Shown here in pieces: positions 1-8,876 of a stretch of 64,000 nt of DNA. Origin of the DNA: Achromobacter sp. AONIH1. Its GTDB lineage: Bacteria > Pseudomonadota > Gammaproteobacteria > Burkholderiales > Burkholderiaceae_B. A model generated the notes under the pieces. The model had not been told where the DNA came from. It ran no database searches and worked only from the letters and a program-made list of their open reading frames with translations. The stretch covers positions 1,426,001-1,490,000 of the forward strand of contig NZ_CP026124.1 of NCBI RefSeq assembly GCF_002902905.1, given 5' to 3'. Numbering within the stretch: the stretch's first letter is position 1; each line of letters opens with the position of its first letter. A program made the position numbers and the translations under genes.

Positions 1-843
1 CGCGTGCCCACCGGCAAGGAGCCGCACCACCTGTACCTGACGCCCGACGAGAAGTCGCTCATGGTGGCCAACGCCACCGGCGACTCGATCACGCTGATGG
101 ATCCCAAGACCGGCGAAGTGCAGCGCACGCTGACCGGCATCGTCGATCCCTACCAGCTGCAGTTCTCGCCCGACATGAAGTGGTTCGTCACCGCCGCGAA
201 CCGCCTGGACCATATCGACATCTATGCCTGGAAGCCGCTGGAAAAGGGCTTCGACCTGAAGCTGGTCAAGCGCATCCCGGCGGGCAAGACGCCCAGCCAC
301 ATCATGATCGACGCCAAGAGCACTACGGCCTACGTCACGCTGCAGGACAGCGACCAGCTGATCGCCATCGACCTGGCCACGCAGACGCCGAAGTGGACCG
401 TGTCGGTGGGCAAGACGCCGGCCGACGTGTTCCTCACGCCCGACCAGAAGACGCTGCTGGTGGCCCTGACCGGCGATTCCTACGTCGAGGCGTATGACGT
501 GAGCAACGGCCCGGCCAAGCTGGTCACGCGCATCAAGACGGCGGCCGGCGCGCACGCCTTCCGCGCGCAGGGCGACAAGCGCCACCTGTTCGTCAGCAAC
601 CGCACCGCCAATTCCATCAGCCGCATCGACCTGCAGACGCTGGCCGTGACCGACACCTTCGCGGTGCCGGGCGGCCCGGACTGCATGGACGTGCTGGCCG
701 ACGGCAAGACCCTGCTGGTCACGTCGCGCTGGGCGCGCAAGCTGACCGTGGTCGATCTGGAGCAGAAGAAGGTCGTGCAGCAGGTGCCGGTCGGCAAGTC
801 GCCGCACGGCGTCTGGACGCTGAACCATGCGCCGACGCGCTGA
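1..843 (+). CDS. YVTN-type beta-propeller repeat protein, 5' truncated
   Basis: The frame is open to the left edge, so the true start and any signal peptide lie outside the window; 280 codons including the stop are seen. The protein repeats blades of about 40 residues built on GK-x-P followed by short strands ending in L-V-A/V-T, for example GKTPSH, GKTPAD and GKSPHG, with many D-x-x-T turns. This is the YncE/YVTN propeller pattern, usually periplasmic and a binding scaffold rather than an enzyme. Its end overlaps the downstream deacetylase gene by 17 bp, so the two are probably co-transcribed and may act together at the envelope. The substrate cannot be told from sequence. Confidence 0.8.
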   Translation, partial: RVPTGKEPHHLYLTPDEKSLMVANATGDSITLMDPKTGEVQRTLTGIVDPYQLQFSPDMKWFVTAANRLDHIDIYAWKPLEKGFDLKLVKRIPAGKTPSHIMIDAKSTTAYVTLQDSDQLIAIDLATQTPKWTVSVGKTPADVFLTPDQKTLLVALTGDSYVEAYDVSNGPAKLVTRIKTAAGAHAFRAQGDKRHLFVSNRTANSISRIDLQTLAVTDTFAVPGGPDCMDVLADGKTLLVTSRWARKLTVVDLEQKKVVQQVPVGKSPHGVWTLNHAPTR

Positions 844-1639
844 GCCGTCGAAGCGGGCGGCGGCGGCCTGCCTGGCCGCGCTGCTGCCGGCGCTGGCCGG
901 TGCCGCCGGGCCGGCCCCGGCGGCCGTTTGCGACAAGCCCGTCTACCTGACCTTCGATACCGGCCACATGGGCGTGGCCCCGCTGGTGGCCGACGTGCTG
1001 GCCCGGCATCACGTCAAGGTCACGTTCTTCCTGGCCAACGAACGCACGCTGACCGACGGCGCCAGCCTGGACGACCAGTGGGCGCCCTGGTGGAAGGCGC
1101 GCGCCGCCGAGGGCCATGCCTTCGGCTCGCACACCTACGACCACGTCTACTGGCAGGGCGACCTGCCGGACGGCAAGTTCCGCGTCAAGCCCAGCGCCGG
1201 TCCGCAGACGGGCAAGGTCCAGACCTGGACCGCGCAGCAGTATTGCGAAGAAATCAAGCGCTCGTCCGCGCGCTTCACGCAGATGACCGGCCACGCCATG
1301 CTGCCGCTGTACCGCGCGCCGGGCGGCAAGACCTCGCCGGCGCTGCTCAAGGCGGCGCGCGAATGCGGCTACGAGCACGTGGGCTGGGCGCAGGCCGGTT
1401 TCCTGGGCGACGAGCTGCCCAGCGACAAATTCCCCAACGCCCGCCTGCTGGAGCAGGCGCTGCGCAACATCAAGCCCGGCGACATCCTGCTGGCCCACCT
1501 GGGCATCTGGTCGCGCCAGGACCCCTGGGCCCCCGCCGTGCTGGAGCCGCTGGTTGAAGGCTTGCAGCGCAAGGGCTATTGTTTTGCCACCTTGGATACG
1601 CATCCGGCCTACAAGGGCTGGATCGCCACGCATCACTGA
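827..1639 (+). CDS. polysaccharide deacetylase family (NodB-like) protein
   Basis: 270 aa. A basic start and an Ala/Leu-rich stretch to about residue 33 look like a signal peptide, so the product should be periplasmic. The NodB fold is marked by Y-L-T-F-D-T-G at 40-46 and by S-H-T-Y-D-H with histidines 102 and 106, the usual metal pair. In the family's T-F-D-D-G motif the second Asp is a metal ligand; here that position is Thr45, so deacetylase activity is uncertain or uses another ligand. The start ATG lies inside the end of the preceding propeller gene, suggesting translational coupling. The likely substrate class is an N-acetylated glycan, by family only. Confidence 0.82.
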   Translation: MRRRAEPSKRAAAACLAALLPALAGAAGPAPAAVCDKPVYLTFDTGHMGVAPLVADVLARHHVKVTFFLANERTLTDGASLDDQWAPWWKARAAEGHAFGSHTYDHVYWQGDLPDGKFRVKPSAGPQTGKVQTWTAQQYCEEIKRSSARFTQMTGHAMLPLYRAPGGKTSPALLKAARECGYEHVGWAQAGFLGDELPSDKFPNARLLEQALRNIKPGDILLAHLGIWSRQDPWAPAVLEPLVEGLQRKGYCFATLDTHPAYKGWIATHH

Positions 1640-1641
1640 TC

Positions 1642-2649
1642 ATGGATACGCTTAGTCAATGGTTCGGGGAGTGCCAGCAATGGCTCTTCGAGACCCTCGT
1701 GCAGCCCGCGCTGTTTCATCTGGGCTTGAGCAACTTCATCGAGGACGGCTACGACGCCACCATGTGGCTGCTGGTCGGCCTGCTGCAGATCGCGCTGCTG
1801 GTGCTGGTGTTCGGCCCGTTGCAGCGCCTGCGCCCGGTCGAGCCCGTGACCGACCGCCGCCAGATCGGCATCGACGTGCTCTACACGCTGATCCACCGGC
1901 TGGGCGTGTTCCGCCTGGCGCTGTTCTTCACCGTGGACCCGCTGTGGGACAGCGTGTTCGGCCAGCTGCACGTCTGGGGTTTCGCGCCGTTCCAGCTGGA
2001 CCAGTACTGGCCGGGCGTGACCGACCGCGCCTGGGTCAGCCTGATCATCTACCTGCTGCTGTTCGACGCGGTCGATTACTTCTACCATCGCGCCCAGCAT
2101 CGCTTCGGCTGGCTCTGGTCGCTGCACGCGGTGCACCACAGCCAGCGCCAGATGACCATCTGGAGCGACGACCGCAACCATCTGCTGGACGACATGCTGC
2201 GCGACGTGGTCGTGGTGTTCGTGTCGCAGCTGGTGGGCGTGCCGCCGGCGCAGTTCGTGGCGGTGGTGGCGATCACCCAGCTGGCGCAGAGCTTCTCGCA
2301 CGCCAATCTGCGCCTGTATTTCGGCGCCATCGGCGAACGCCTGCTGGTCAGCCCGCGCTTTCACCGGCATCACCATTCCATCGCCTACGACGCCTCGTCG
2401 CCGGGCCCGGCCGGCGGCTACAACTTCGCCGCGTTGTTCCCGATCTGGGACGTGCTGTTCCGCACCGCGCGCTTCGGCACGAACTACGGTCCCACCGGCA
2501 TCCATGACCAACTGCCCGAGCAGGGCGGACGCGACTACGGTCGCGGTTTCTGGTCGCAGCAATGGCTGGCGCTCAAGCGCATGACGGGTCGCGAGCGCGA
2601 TCCGGAAACGGCGGCGCCCAAGCCGCCGGCACGGGCCGGCCAGGTCTGA
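1642..2649 (+). CDS. sterol desaturase / fatty acid hydroxylase superfamily membrane protein
   Basis: 335 aa from the ATG two bases after the deacetylase stop; longer frames start inside that gene and were not used. Hydrophobic segments around 41-60, 80-98 and 130-145 predict an integral membrane protein. Histidine boxes of the di-iron hydroxylase superfamily are visible: H149-x3-H153, H162-x2-HH166 and HRHHH at 241-245, with a further His220. Family members hydroxylate or desaturate lipids using O2. Tight packing after the deacetylase points to one transcription unit for envelope lipid or glycan modification. The substrate is unknown. Confidence 0.85.
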   Translation: MDTLSQWFGECQQWLFETLVQPALFHLGLSNFIEDGYDATMWLLVGLLQIALLVLVFGPLQRLRPVEPVTDRRQIGIDVLYTLIHRLGVFRLALFFTVDPLWDSVFGQLHVWGFAPFQLDQYWPGVTDRAWVSLIIYLLLFDAVDYFYHRAQHRFGWLWSLHAVHHSQRQMTIWSDDRNHLLDDMLRDVVVVFVSQLVGVPPAQFVAVVAITQLAQSFSHANLRLYFGAIGERLLVSPRFHRHHHSIAYDASSPGPAGGYNFAALFPIWDVLFRTARFGTNYGPTGIHDQLPEQGGRDYGRGFWSQQWLALKRMTGRERDPETAAPKPPARAGQV

Positions 2650-2668
2650 ACTGGCGCGGCGCGCGGAC

Positions 2669-3643
2669 TCACTGCGCCAGGCGCAGCCCGCGTTCGCGCG
2701 CCAGCGTCTCGATCGACTCGCGCTGTTCGTCCAGGAAGCTGGCGAACGCCGCGCCGGCGCGGGTGTCCAGCGCGATGCCCTGTTCCTGGAATTGCCTGCA
2801 CAAGCCTTCGTCGCGCGCCGCCTCGGCGATCGCGGCGGCCAGCGCGTCGACCACGGCCGGGGGCGTGCCCCGGGGCGCGAACACGCCATGCCAGGACGCG
2901 AAGCGAAAACCGGGCAGGCCGGCTTCGGCCAGCGTCGGCGTGTCGGGGAAGGCCGGGGAGCGATCGGCGGTGACGGCCAGCAGGTCCAGCTTGCCGCCCT
3001 TGACCAGCGGCGCGGCGGCGCCGTCGATCATCACATCCACCTGGCCCGAGGCCACGTCGTTGAGCGCGGGCGCGCTGCCCTTGTAGGGCACGGCCAGCAG
3101 GTCGATGCCGGCCGCGCCGCGCAGCATCTCCATCGCGAGCTGGCTGGGCGTGCCGATGCCGCCGGTGGCGTAGCTCAGCTTGCCGGGATGGGCCTTGGCG
3201 TAGGCGATGAAGTCGCCGGCGGTCTTGAAGCCGGTCTTGGGCGTGGCGACCAGCAGCAGCGAGACGCTGGTCAGGCGCGCGACGGGCACGAAATCGCGCT
3301 GCGCGTCATAGGGCAGATTGGGCATCGAGAGCCGGTTGATGGCGTGCGTGGCGATGTCGCCCAGCAGCAGCGTATGGCCGTCGGGCTCGGCCTTGGCCGC
3401 GATGCCGGTCCCGATCGAACCGCCCGCGCCGGGGCGGTTGTCGACGATGAAGGTCTGCCCCAGTCTGTCGCCCAGCGCCCGCGCGAACACGCGGCCGATC
3501 ATGTCGGCGTTGCCGCCGGCGGGATAGGGCACGATCAGCCGGATGGGCTTGTCGCCCGGCCAGGACGGCCCCGGGCCGGCGGCGCCCGCCAGGGGCGCGC
3601 AGAATGCCAGGCCGATGGCCAGCAGCGTTTTGGCACAGCTCAT
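2669..3643 (-). CDS. Bug family (TctC) periplasmic solute-binding receptor
   Basis: 324 aa with a signal peptide of about 22 residues. Family hallmarks are V-P-Y-P-A-G-G-N-A-D after the first strand and N-R-P-G-A-G-G just beyond. Such proteins bind carboxylated or similar small molecules in the periplasm; they are very numerous in Bordetella and relatives and often lack a dedicated TctAB partner, and none is encoded here. The gene lies 40 bp downstream of the sulfatase on the same strand, so receptor and sulfatase are probably co-expressed, which suggests (inference only) a sulfated or sulfonate-like ligand. Confidence 0.9.
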   Translation of the reverse strand: MSCAKTLLAIGLAFCAPLAGAAGPGPSWPGDKPIRLIVPYPAGGNADMIGRVFARALGDRLGQTFIVDNRPGAGGSIGTGIAAKAEPDGHTLLLGDIATHAINRLSMPNLPYDAQRDFVPVARLTSVSLLLVATPKTGFKTAGDFIAYAKAHPGKLSYATGGIGTPSQLAMEMLRGAAGIDLLAVPYKGSAPALNDVASGQVDVMIDGAAAPLVKGGKLDLLAVTADRSPAFPDTPTLAEAGLPGFRFASWHGVFAPRGTPPAVVDALAAAIAEAARDEGLCRQFQEQGIALDTRAGAAFASFLDEQRESIETLARERGLRLAQ

Positions 3644-3683
3644 GATGCAGTCTCCCTTGTCGTTGTCGTCGCCGGCGCGCGTC

Positions 3684-5180
3684 TCAGCCCGGCGATCCCA
3701 CCGTCCGGGTGGGATCGCTCAGGGGCGGTTGCGGATAGTGCAGGCCGCGCTGGCCGCCGAACTGGCGGTCCGCGCGCGGCGGCGCGGCGGGGGCCGGGAA
3801 GCCGGTCAGCCGGCCCGCGGAAATCCAGTCCCGGTCCACGCCCCAGGCCCGTTCGACCAGCGCCTGTTCCAGGCGCTGGCGGATAAGCGCGTACTGCGCC
3901 GCCTCGGACAGGTCGCGGCATTCGCGCGGGTCGGCCTGCAGGTCGAACAGCTGCACAACGTTGCCGGCCGGGTACCAGATCAGCTTGTGGCGGCCGTCAT
4001 GCGCCATGCGGGTCGCCAGCCGGTCTTCCTTGCATTCGCCATAAAGAATGTCGCGGCGCCGCTCGCCCGTCATGGGCAGGCCTTCCACCGTGGCGGGGAC
4101 CGGCAGTCCGGCCAGCGACAGCAGGGTGGGCATGACGTCCTGCAGGCCCACCAGCCGCTCGTCCACCTGGCCGGCGGGCACGCGCGCATCGCCGGCCGCG
4201 CCGACCAGGATCATGGGCACGCGCGCCGAGCCTTCGTAGAACAGGCGCTTGGCCCACAGGCCGAAGTCGCCCAGCATGTCGCCATGGTCGCCGCAGAACA
4301 GGATGACGGTATCGTCCAGCAGTCCTTCCTCGCGCAGGGTGCCGAGCAGCACGCGCAGTTGATGGTCGATGTGGCTGCACAGCGCGTAGAAGGCGCGCCG
4401 GATGGCGCGCAGCCGGGCGGGGTCGTCGCCGATGGGCCAGTGCTCGCGGATGCTGCGCAGGGCGGGCGGCATCGCGTCCGCGTCCTGGTCCCAGCGCTGT
4501 TCCCAGGCGGCGCGCGCGGGCAGGTCGATGGCGTCGCGCCCATACAGATCCAGGTAGGCGGCCAGCGGCACCAGCGGCGGATGCGGATGGGTGTAGGAGA
4601 CATGCCACAAGGCCGGCCGGCGCGGATCGCGCCGCTTGATCATCCGGGCTGCCTCGCGGGTGGTCCAGTTGGTGACGTGCAGGCGTTCCGGCAGGTGCCA
4701 GGGGCGGTGCAGATAGTCGTTGTTGTTCATGCCGTGCAGGTACTGCTCGCCCGCCGCGCCCTGTTCGGCCAGGTACATGTCGTAGTCGTCCACCGCGCCC
4801 AGCGGCGAGCGGCCTTCCTCGGCCAGCAGGATGTCGTCGAAGCCGATGCGGTCGCGCTGCGGGTACAGGTGCATCTTGCCCACCGCGTAGGCCTGGTAGC
4901 CGCCGTCGCGAAAGCGCTGGGCCAGCGTGGGGAGCGCGGGCATGGGCAGCGCGGGAGCGAAATTGCGGTCGCCGTGGCCGCGCGGCGAGGTGCCGGTCAT
5001 CACGCTGCGCCGCGCCGGGATGCAGATCGGGCATTCAGCATAGGCGCGCGGATAGCGGGTGCCCAGGCGGGCCAGGTGGTCCAGCGTCGGCGTCTGGATG
5101 ACGGGATGGCCGGCGCTGCCCAGCAGGGCGCCGGGCCATTGGTCGACCATGATGAAGAGCACGTTGGGCGGATGGGGCAT
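3684..5180 (-). CDS. sulfatase (formylglycine-dependent, type I)
   Basis: 498 aa. The N-terminus N-V-L-F-I-M-V-D-Q carries the first metal-binding Asp of the alkaline phosphatase/sulfatase fold. The sulfatase signature C-I-P-A-R-R-S-V-M-T-G begins at Cys53, the residue oxidised to formylglycine in active enzymes. C-G-D-H-G-D-M-L-G in the second half gives the Asp-His metal pair. No signal peptide is evident, so the enzyme may be cytoplasmic. It sits upstream of the Bug receptor and is divergent from the LysR gene, a layout typical of a regulator controlling the catabolic unit. Choline-sulfatase-like or arylsulfatase activity are both possible. Confidence 0.88.
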   Translation of the reverse strand: MPHPPNVLFIMVDQWPGALLGSAGHPVIQTPTLDHLARLGTRYPRAYAECPICIPARRSVMTGTSPRGHGDRNFAPALPMPALPTLAQRFRDGGYQAYAVGKMHLYPQRDRIGFDDILLAEEGRSPLGAVDDYDMYLAEQGAAGEQYLHGMNNNDYLHRPWHLPERLHVTNWTTREAARMIKRRDPRRPALWHVSYTHPHPPLVPLAAYLDLYGRDAIDLPARAAWEQRWDQDADAMPPALRSIREHWPIGDDPARLRAIRRAFYALCSHIDHQLRVLLGTLREEGLLDDTVILFCGDHGDMLGDFGLWAKRLFYEGSARVPMILVGAAGDARVPAGQVDERLVGLQDVMPTLLSLAGLPVPATVEGLPMTGERRRDILYGECKEDRLATRMAHDGRHKLIWYPAGNVVQLFDLQADPRECRDLSEAAQYALIRQRLEQALVERAWGVDRDWISAGRLTGFPAPAAPPRADRQFGGQRGLHYPQPPLSDPTRTVGSPG

Positions 5181-5314
5181 GGGGGCGTCTCGCGGATACG
5201 GATCCCGGCCAGTCTAGGACGCCGTGGTTTGCGAAAACAGGGCATGACAGCGATAGCAGATATACTTTTTTTGTCATGTCTGACGCCGCGCGCGTCTTCT
5301 CTCCCGGGGGCCTC

Positions 5315-6238
5315 ATGGCTACGTTGACGCTGGATCAATGGCGCTTGTTCATCCAGATCGCCGATCTGGGCAGCCTGACCAAGGTCGCCGCCCTGCGCGA
5401 TGGCGCGCAGTCGGCCGTCAGCCGCCAGCTGGCGGCGATGGAGCAGGCCTGCGGCGGCCGCCTGTTCCTGCGCACGGGTCGCGGCGTGGCCCTGACCGAG
5501 GCCGGGCGCCGCCTGTATCCGCGCGTGCTGGCCTGGCTGGAGGCGGGCGAGGCGCTGGGCCAGGATCTGGCGCGGCAGGTCGAGCAGCCGGCCGGTCAGG
5601 TCTGCATCGGCGTGCTGTCCTCGATCGATCCGCAGTACCTGTCGCGCGCCTATCTGGAGCTGAGCCGGCGCTATCCGGGCATCCGCCTGCGCGTGCGCGA
5701 TGGCGTGGGCGCGGCGGTCGACGAGTGGCTGGAGAACGGCGAGGTCGACATCGGCATCCTGCCGCGCAGCGGCCGCGGCGCGCGCCGCCGCGACAGCGCG
5801 CTGTTCACCGCCCGGCACCTGCTGGTCGGCGCGCCGGACAGCTGGGTCGCGGGCCGCCGGACCGTGCCCTTCGCCGGGTTGCAGGGCCTGCCGCTGGTGC
5901 TGGCCGGCGCGCCCAGCGCCTTCCGGCGCCAGATGGACCAGCTCGCGCGCCGCATGGGCGTGACGCTGACGGTGGCGCTGGAATGCGATTCCCTGGCGCT
6001 GCAGAAACACATGGTGCTGCAGGGCGGGCTCTACGCCGTGCTGGCCGAGCACGCGGTCCTGCGGGATATGCAGGCCGGCGCGCTGGCGGCCGCGCGGATC
6101 GTCGAGCCCGGCATCCGGCGCGGCATCACGCTGGCCATGTCCGAGGTCCGGCCGACGACGCAGGCGAGCCGCGAGGTCGCGCGCATCCTGCGGCTGTGCC
6201 TGGAGCCCCTGGCGCAGGCGGGATCCGGAACGGATTGA
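5315..6238 (+). CDS. LysR-family transcriptional regulator
   Basis: 307 aa. The winged helix-turn-helix begins at once (M-A-T-L-T-L-D-Q-W-R-L-F) and runs through Q-S-A-V-S-R-Q-L to L-T-E-A-G; the rest is the periplasmic-binding-like effector domain. The ATG at 5315 follows a G-rich stretch at 5305-5310 and gives the usual LysR N-terminus. An in-frame ATG at 5276 would add 13 residues but lacks a ribosome-binding site. The gene is divergent from the sulfatase/Bug unit across about 130 bp, so it most likely regulates that unit and itself. The inducer is unknown. Confidence 0.88.
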   Translation: MATLTLDQWRLFIQIADLGSLTKVAALRDGAQSAVSRQLAAMEQACGGRLFLRTGRGVALTEAGRRLYPRVLAWLEAGEALGQDLARQVEQPAGQVCIGVLSSIDPQYLSRAYLELSRRYPGIRLRVRDGVGAAVDEWLENGEVDIGILPRSGRGARRRDSALFTARHLLVGAPDSWVAGRRTVPFAGLQGLPLVLAGAPSAFRRQMDQLARRMGVTLTVALECDSLALQKHMVLQGGLYAVLAEHAVLRDMQAGALAAARIVEPGIRRGITLAMSEVRPTTQASREVARILRLCLEPLAQAGSGTD

Positions 6239-6256
6239 ACGCCGCCGCGCGGGTCT

Positions 6257-6766
6257 TCAGCCGGCGTTGCCGGCGTCGTGCGTGGTTTCGCGCTTGATCT
6301 CGCCGTGGCGGCGTTCCATTTCCTGGCGCAGCTCGCGCCGCAGCCGCGCGGCCACGAAGCGCTGCTTTTCCTCCAGCGTGCCCGGATTCAACGGCGGCAC
6401 TTCGGCGGGCACGCCGTGCTCGTCCACCGCCACCATCGTGAAGTAACAGCTGTTGGTGTGGCGCACCAGCTTCTTGCGGATGTCCTCGGTCACGACCTTG
6501 ATGCCGATCTCCATCGAGGTGCGGCCGGTGAAGTTCACCGCCGCCAGGAAGGTCACCAGCTCGCCCACATGGATGGGTTCGCGGAACACCACCTGGTCGA
6601 CCGACAGGGTCACCACGTAGTGGCCTGCGTAGCGGCTGGCGCAGGCGTAGGCCACCTGGTCCAGGTATTTGAGGATGGTGCCGCCGTGCACATTGCCTGA
6701 GAAGTTCGCCATGTCTGGCGTCATCAGGATGGTCATCGACAATTGGTGGCTGAAGGCGTCGTCCAT
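6257..6766 (-). CDS. acyl-CoA thioesterase, hotdog fold (YciA/ACOT type)
   Basis: 169 aa, cytoplasmic. The active-site region N-F-S-G-N-V-H-G-G-T around residues 21-30 followed by Asp36 is the YciA/BFIT signature; hydrophobic strands and a charged C-terminal tail follow. The enzyme hydrolyses acyl-CoA to free acid and CoA, with broad chain specificity in this family. It converges on the LysR gene with an 18-bp gap and stands alone, so context adds nothing about its substrate. Confidence 0.88.
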   Translation of the reverse strand: MDDAFSHQLSMTILMTPDMANFSGNVHGGTILKYLDQVAYACASRYAGHYVVTLSVDQVVFREPIHVGELVTFLAAVNFTGRTSMEIGIKVVTEDIRKKLVRHTNSCYFTMVAVDEHGVPAEVPPLNPGTLEEKQRFVAARLRRELRQEMERRHGEIKRETTHDAGNAG

Positions 6767-6886
6767 GTCGGGCGCTCCTGATTGCTGAAATGAATATGGT
6801 AGCGGCTGGCGGGGGCGCGCCGCCGTCTTTTTCGCGGGCGGATGGGGCGGGCCATGCCTGCGCCGGCACGGCGGCGACGCCGCCGG

Positions 6887-8479
6887 TCAGCGGCCCGGCT
6901 GGGACTGTGCTTGCGGCTTGGCCTTGCCCTGGACCGCCGGTTTGGCCGGCGGGGTCGCCGGGACGGACGATGTGGCGGTCGTGGCGGAAGCCGCTGGCGC
7001 GCTTGCTCCGGTCTCGGGGGCGGGGTCGGTCGCGGGTGCCGCCGGCGCCGGGGCCGCCTCGGCGGTGACCTCCGGCGGCGTTTCCGCCAGCAGCGGTGGC
7101 GGCGTCCAGAGTCCGTCCAGCAGCGCCGGGCCAGGCTGGTAGACGCGCAGCAGCAATTGCGCGGGTCCGGAGGCCGGCAGCGGCAGCCAGTTGGACTGCT
7201 GCTCGGGCGCGGGCGCTTCGTGGCCGAGGACCAGGTCCAGCGAGCCGTCCTCGTTGTAGCGCAGCGGGTCGCGGCTGCCGAGCGCCTGGCGGTTCAGCGC
7301 GTTGGGCGCCAGCAGGCCCTGGGCGTCGTAGGCCGCCAGCGACCAGAAGGCGCCGGCCGGCGGCAACTGGCCGCTGGCGAAGCGCAGGTGATAGCGGCGC
7401 GAGCCGTCCACGGCCTCGCCCCGGCTGTCGGCGGCCAGCAGCAGCGTGGTCAGGTCCTCCGGCAGGCTGGCGCCGGGCTGGGCCTGGGCGGCCAGCGCGC
7501 GGCGCATGTAGGCATTGCCGTACACACCGACGCCGCCCGCTTCCCGCTGCCAGCCATTGGCCTCGCGCAGAGTGGCGCCGGCGGCAGCCTGCATGCGCTC
7601 GCGCGCGGCCCGCAGGCCTCGGCGCATGCCTTGTTTGGCGGGATGGTCCAGCTTGTCGAAGTCGAAGGGGCGGCCGGGGATCAGCCCCTCGCCGCGCAGC
7701 CGGGCCAGCACGGGCTGGTCGGCCGCGTGCGGCGGGTTCCGGCGCAGCAGCTCGGCGGCGTAGGCGAACAGGGCGTCGGTCGGCAGCGACTCGACCTGCT
7801 CGCGCGGCGAGACCTTCATGTTCAGCGCGCCGTCGGCGCGCACGCGTTGCGCCTGCGGCGGCAGGTTCCATTGCGACAGCGGCGTGATCACGAAGCCATC
7901 CTGCAGGGCGTGCACCGCCGGGTACTCGGCCGGACCGTCGGCCTGGATCAGCAGCCGGGCCAGGACATGGGTGGTGGGCGCGTCGATGCGCGGCATGCCG
8001 GACGGCAGGGTGCCGCTCCAGCCGGGCGGCACCAGCACGGTGTTGCCCTTGGCGGTGCCGGTGCTGCGCTTGCCCAGGACGGCGAAGGCGTCGTTCCACA
8101 GGTCCACCAGCGTCAGCGTGTACAGCCGGCCGCCGGTGTCGGGCACGGACAGCACCACGGGGCCGGCGCTCAGGTCCAGCCAGGCCGTGCCGCGCAGCAT
8201 GTCGGGATTGGCCCAGGGGGCGGCGGCGCCGGCCTGGGGCAGGCCGCGCACGAAGGCGTAGGCGTTGGGCGGCGTGTTCTGCGAGGGATGGGCGGCCTGG
8301 CGTCGCGTCAGATCCATGACCAGCAGCGGGTAGAAGTACAGATAGCCTTCCATCGCCGCCTGGTGCGCGGCCTCGGTGGCGGCCGCGGCCGGGGTCGGGG
8401 CCGGCGGCGCGGCCGGCGCCAGGGATGGCCAGACGGCGGCCAGGGACAGGGACAGGATCAGCGGGGCAACGCGGCGCAT
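6887..8479 (-). CDS. DUF1254/DUF1214 domain protein, secreted
   Basis: 530 aa from ATG 8479, chosen because GGAG lies 6 bases upstream and the protein then begins with a clean signal peptide (about 1-23). DUF1254 follows, starting with G-Y-L-Y-F-Y-P-L near residue 45, then DUF1214 to about 470. The last 60 residues are a Pro/Ala/Thr-rich low-complexity tail not typical of the family. No biochemical role is established for the family; members are exported and often annotated as hypothetical. A second family member lies at 51600-53180 in this window. The left copy of the long direct repeat ends exactly at this gene's ribosome-binding site. Confidence 0.85.
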   Translation of the reverse strand: MRRVAPLILSLSLAAVWPSLAPAAPPAPTPAAAATEAAHQAAMEGYLYFYPLLVMDLTRRQAAHPSQNTPPNAYAFVRGLPQAGAAAPWANPDMLRGTAWLDLSAGPVVLSVPDTGGRLYTLTLVDLWNDAFAVLGKRSTGTAKGNTVLVPPGWSGTLPSGMPRIDAPTTHVLARLLIQADGPAEYPAVHALQDGFVITPLSQWNLPPQAQRVRADGALNMKVSPREQVESLPTDALFAYAAELLRRNPPHAADQPVLARLRGEGLIPGRPFDFDKLDHPAKQGMRRGLRAARERMQAAAGATLREANGWQREAGGVGVYGNAYMRRALAAQAQPGASLPEDLTTLLLAADSRGEAVDGSRRYHLRFASGQLPPAGAFWSLAAYDAQGLLAPNALNRQALGSRDPLRYNEDGSLDLVLGHEAPAPEQQSNWLPLPASGPAQLLLRVYQPGPALLDGLWTPPPLLAETPPEVTAEAAPAPAAPATDPAPETGASAPAASATTATSSVPATPPAKPAVQGKAKPQAQSQPGR

Positions 8480-8480
8480 C

Positions 8481-8584
8481 GGCGCTCCAACGGACTTGCG
8501 GGGTTCGCGGGCAATGGTACCAGTCCCGCGATTGTCCAAAATCCGCGAAAAGCCGGGATCCGGCCGTCAGATTGCCGGCTTGCG
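8481..8584. repeat. left copy of about 104-bp imperfect direct repeat (R1)
   Basis: Matches 12353-12456 in the same orientation, with about 85 of 104 bases identical and no gap; the core 8515-8584 is 60/70. The core holds an inverted repeat AAGCCGG (8550-8556) / CCGGCTT (8575-8581). In the other copy one of these pairs is changed on both arms, keeping the pairing. Read leftwards, the repeat is the leader of the DUF1254 gene and ends at its Shine-Dalgarno site. It occupies the left part of the 397-bp gap before the transporter; the rest of that gap holds a palindrome, a short second repeat and no gene. Confidence 0.85.
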
Positions 8585-8612
8585 CATGGCCGGCCTTGCC
8601 ATGCTCGCGCGT

Positions 8613-8634
8613 GCGCAAGTTGCGCAACTTGCGC
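8613..8634. promoter_or_regulatory. perfect 22-bp palindrome, possible operator
   Basis: The sequence reads the same on both strands: half-site GCGCAAGTTGC followed by its complement. It contains a central TTGCGCAA with flanking half-copies of the same unit. It lies in the gap between the divergent DUF1254 and MHS-transporter genes, next to R1. A homodimeric regulator site is the simplest reading; no repressor gene is adjacent. Confidence 0.5.
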
Positions 8635-8640
8635 GGCGGG

Positions 8641-8665
8641 CGCGTCGCATACATTCGCGCGATAG
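8641..8665. repeat. short direct repeat R2, left copy
   Basis: 25 bp, 22 identical to 12295-12319 in the same orientation. In the left copy R2 follows R1; on the right it precedes R1, so R2 marks the inner edge of the cassette on both sides. Confidence 0.6.
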
Positions 8666-8876
8666 CAGCGGTTGAATGATTGTCTTGGACTCTTTCCCGG
8701 GCGACAGCTAACTTGCGTCGAAGCAGCGTCGAAGCATGCCGTGCGAGTCTGGGGCATTCAAGGACGGGTTTCGCGGAGCGTTTTTCCGGACGAGAACATC
8801 TGCCATCGCGCCCTTCTCGTCAGCCCCGATTCGAGTGTCTTTTCCTGAAACAGGCATCTGAATGAAAGGCTGAGAA

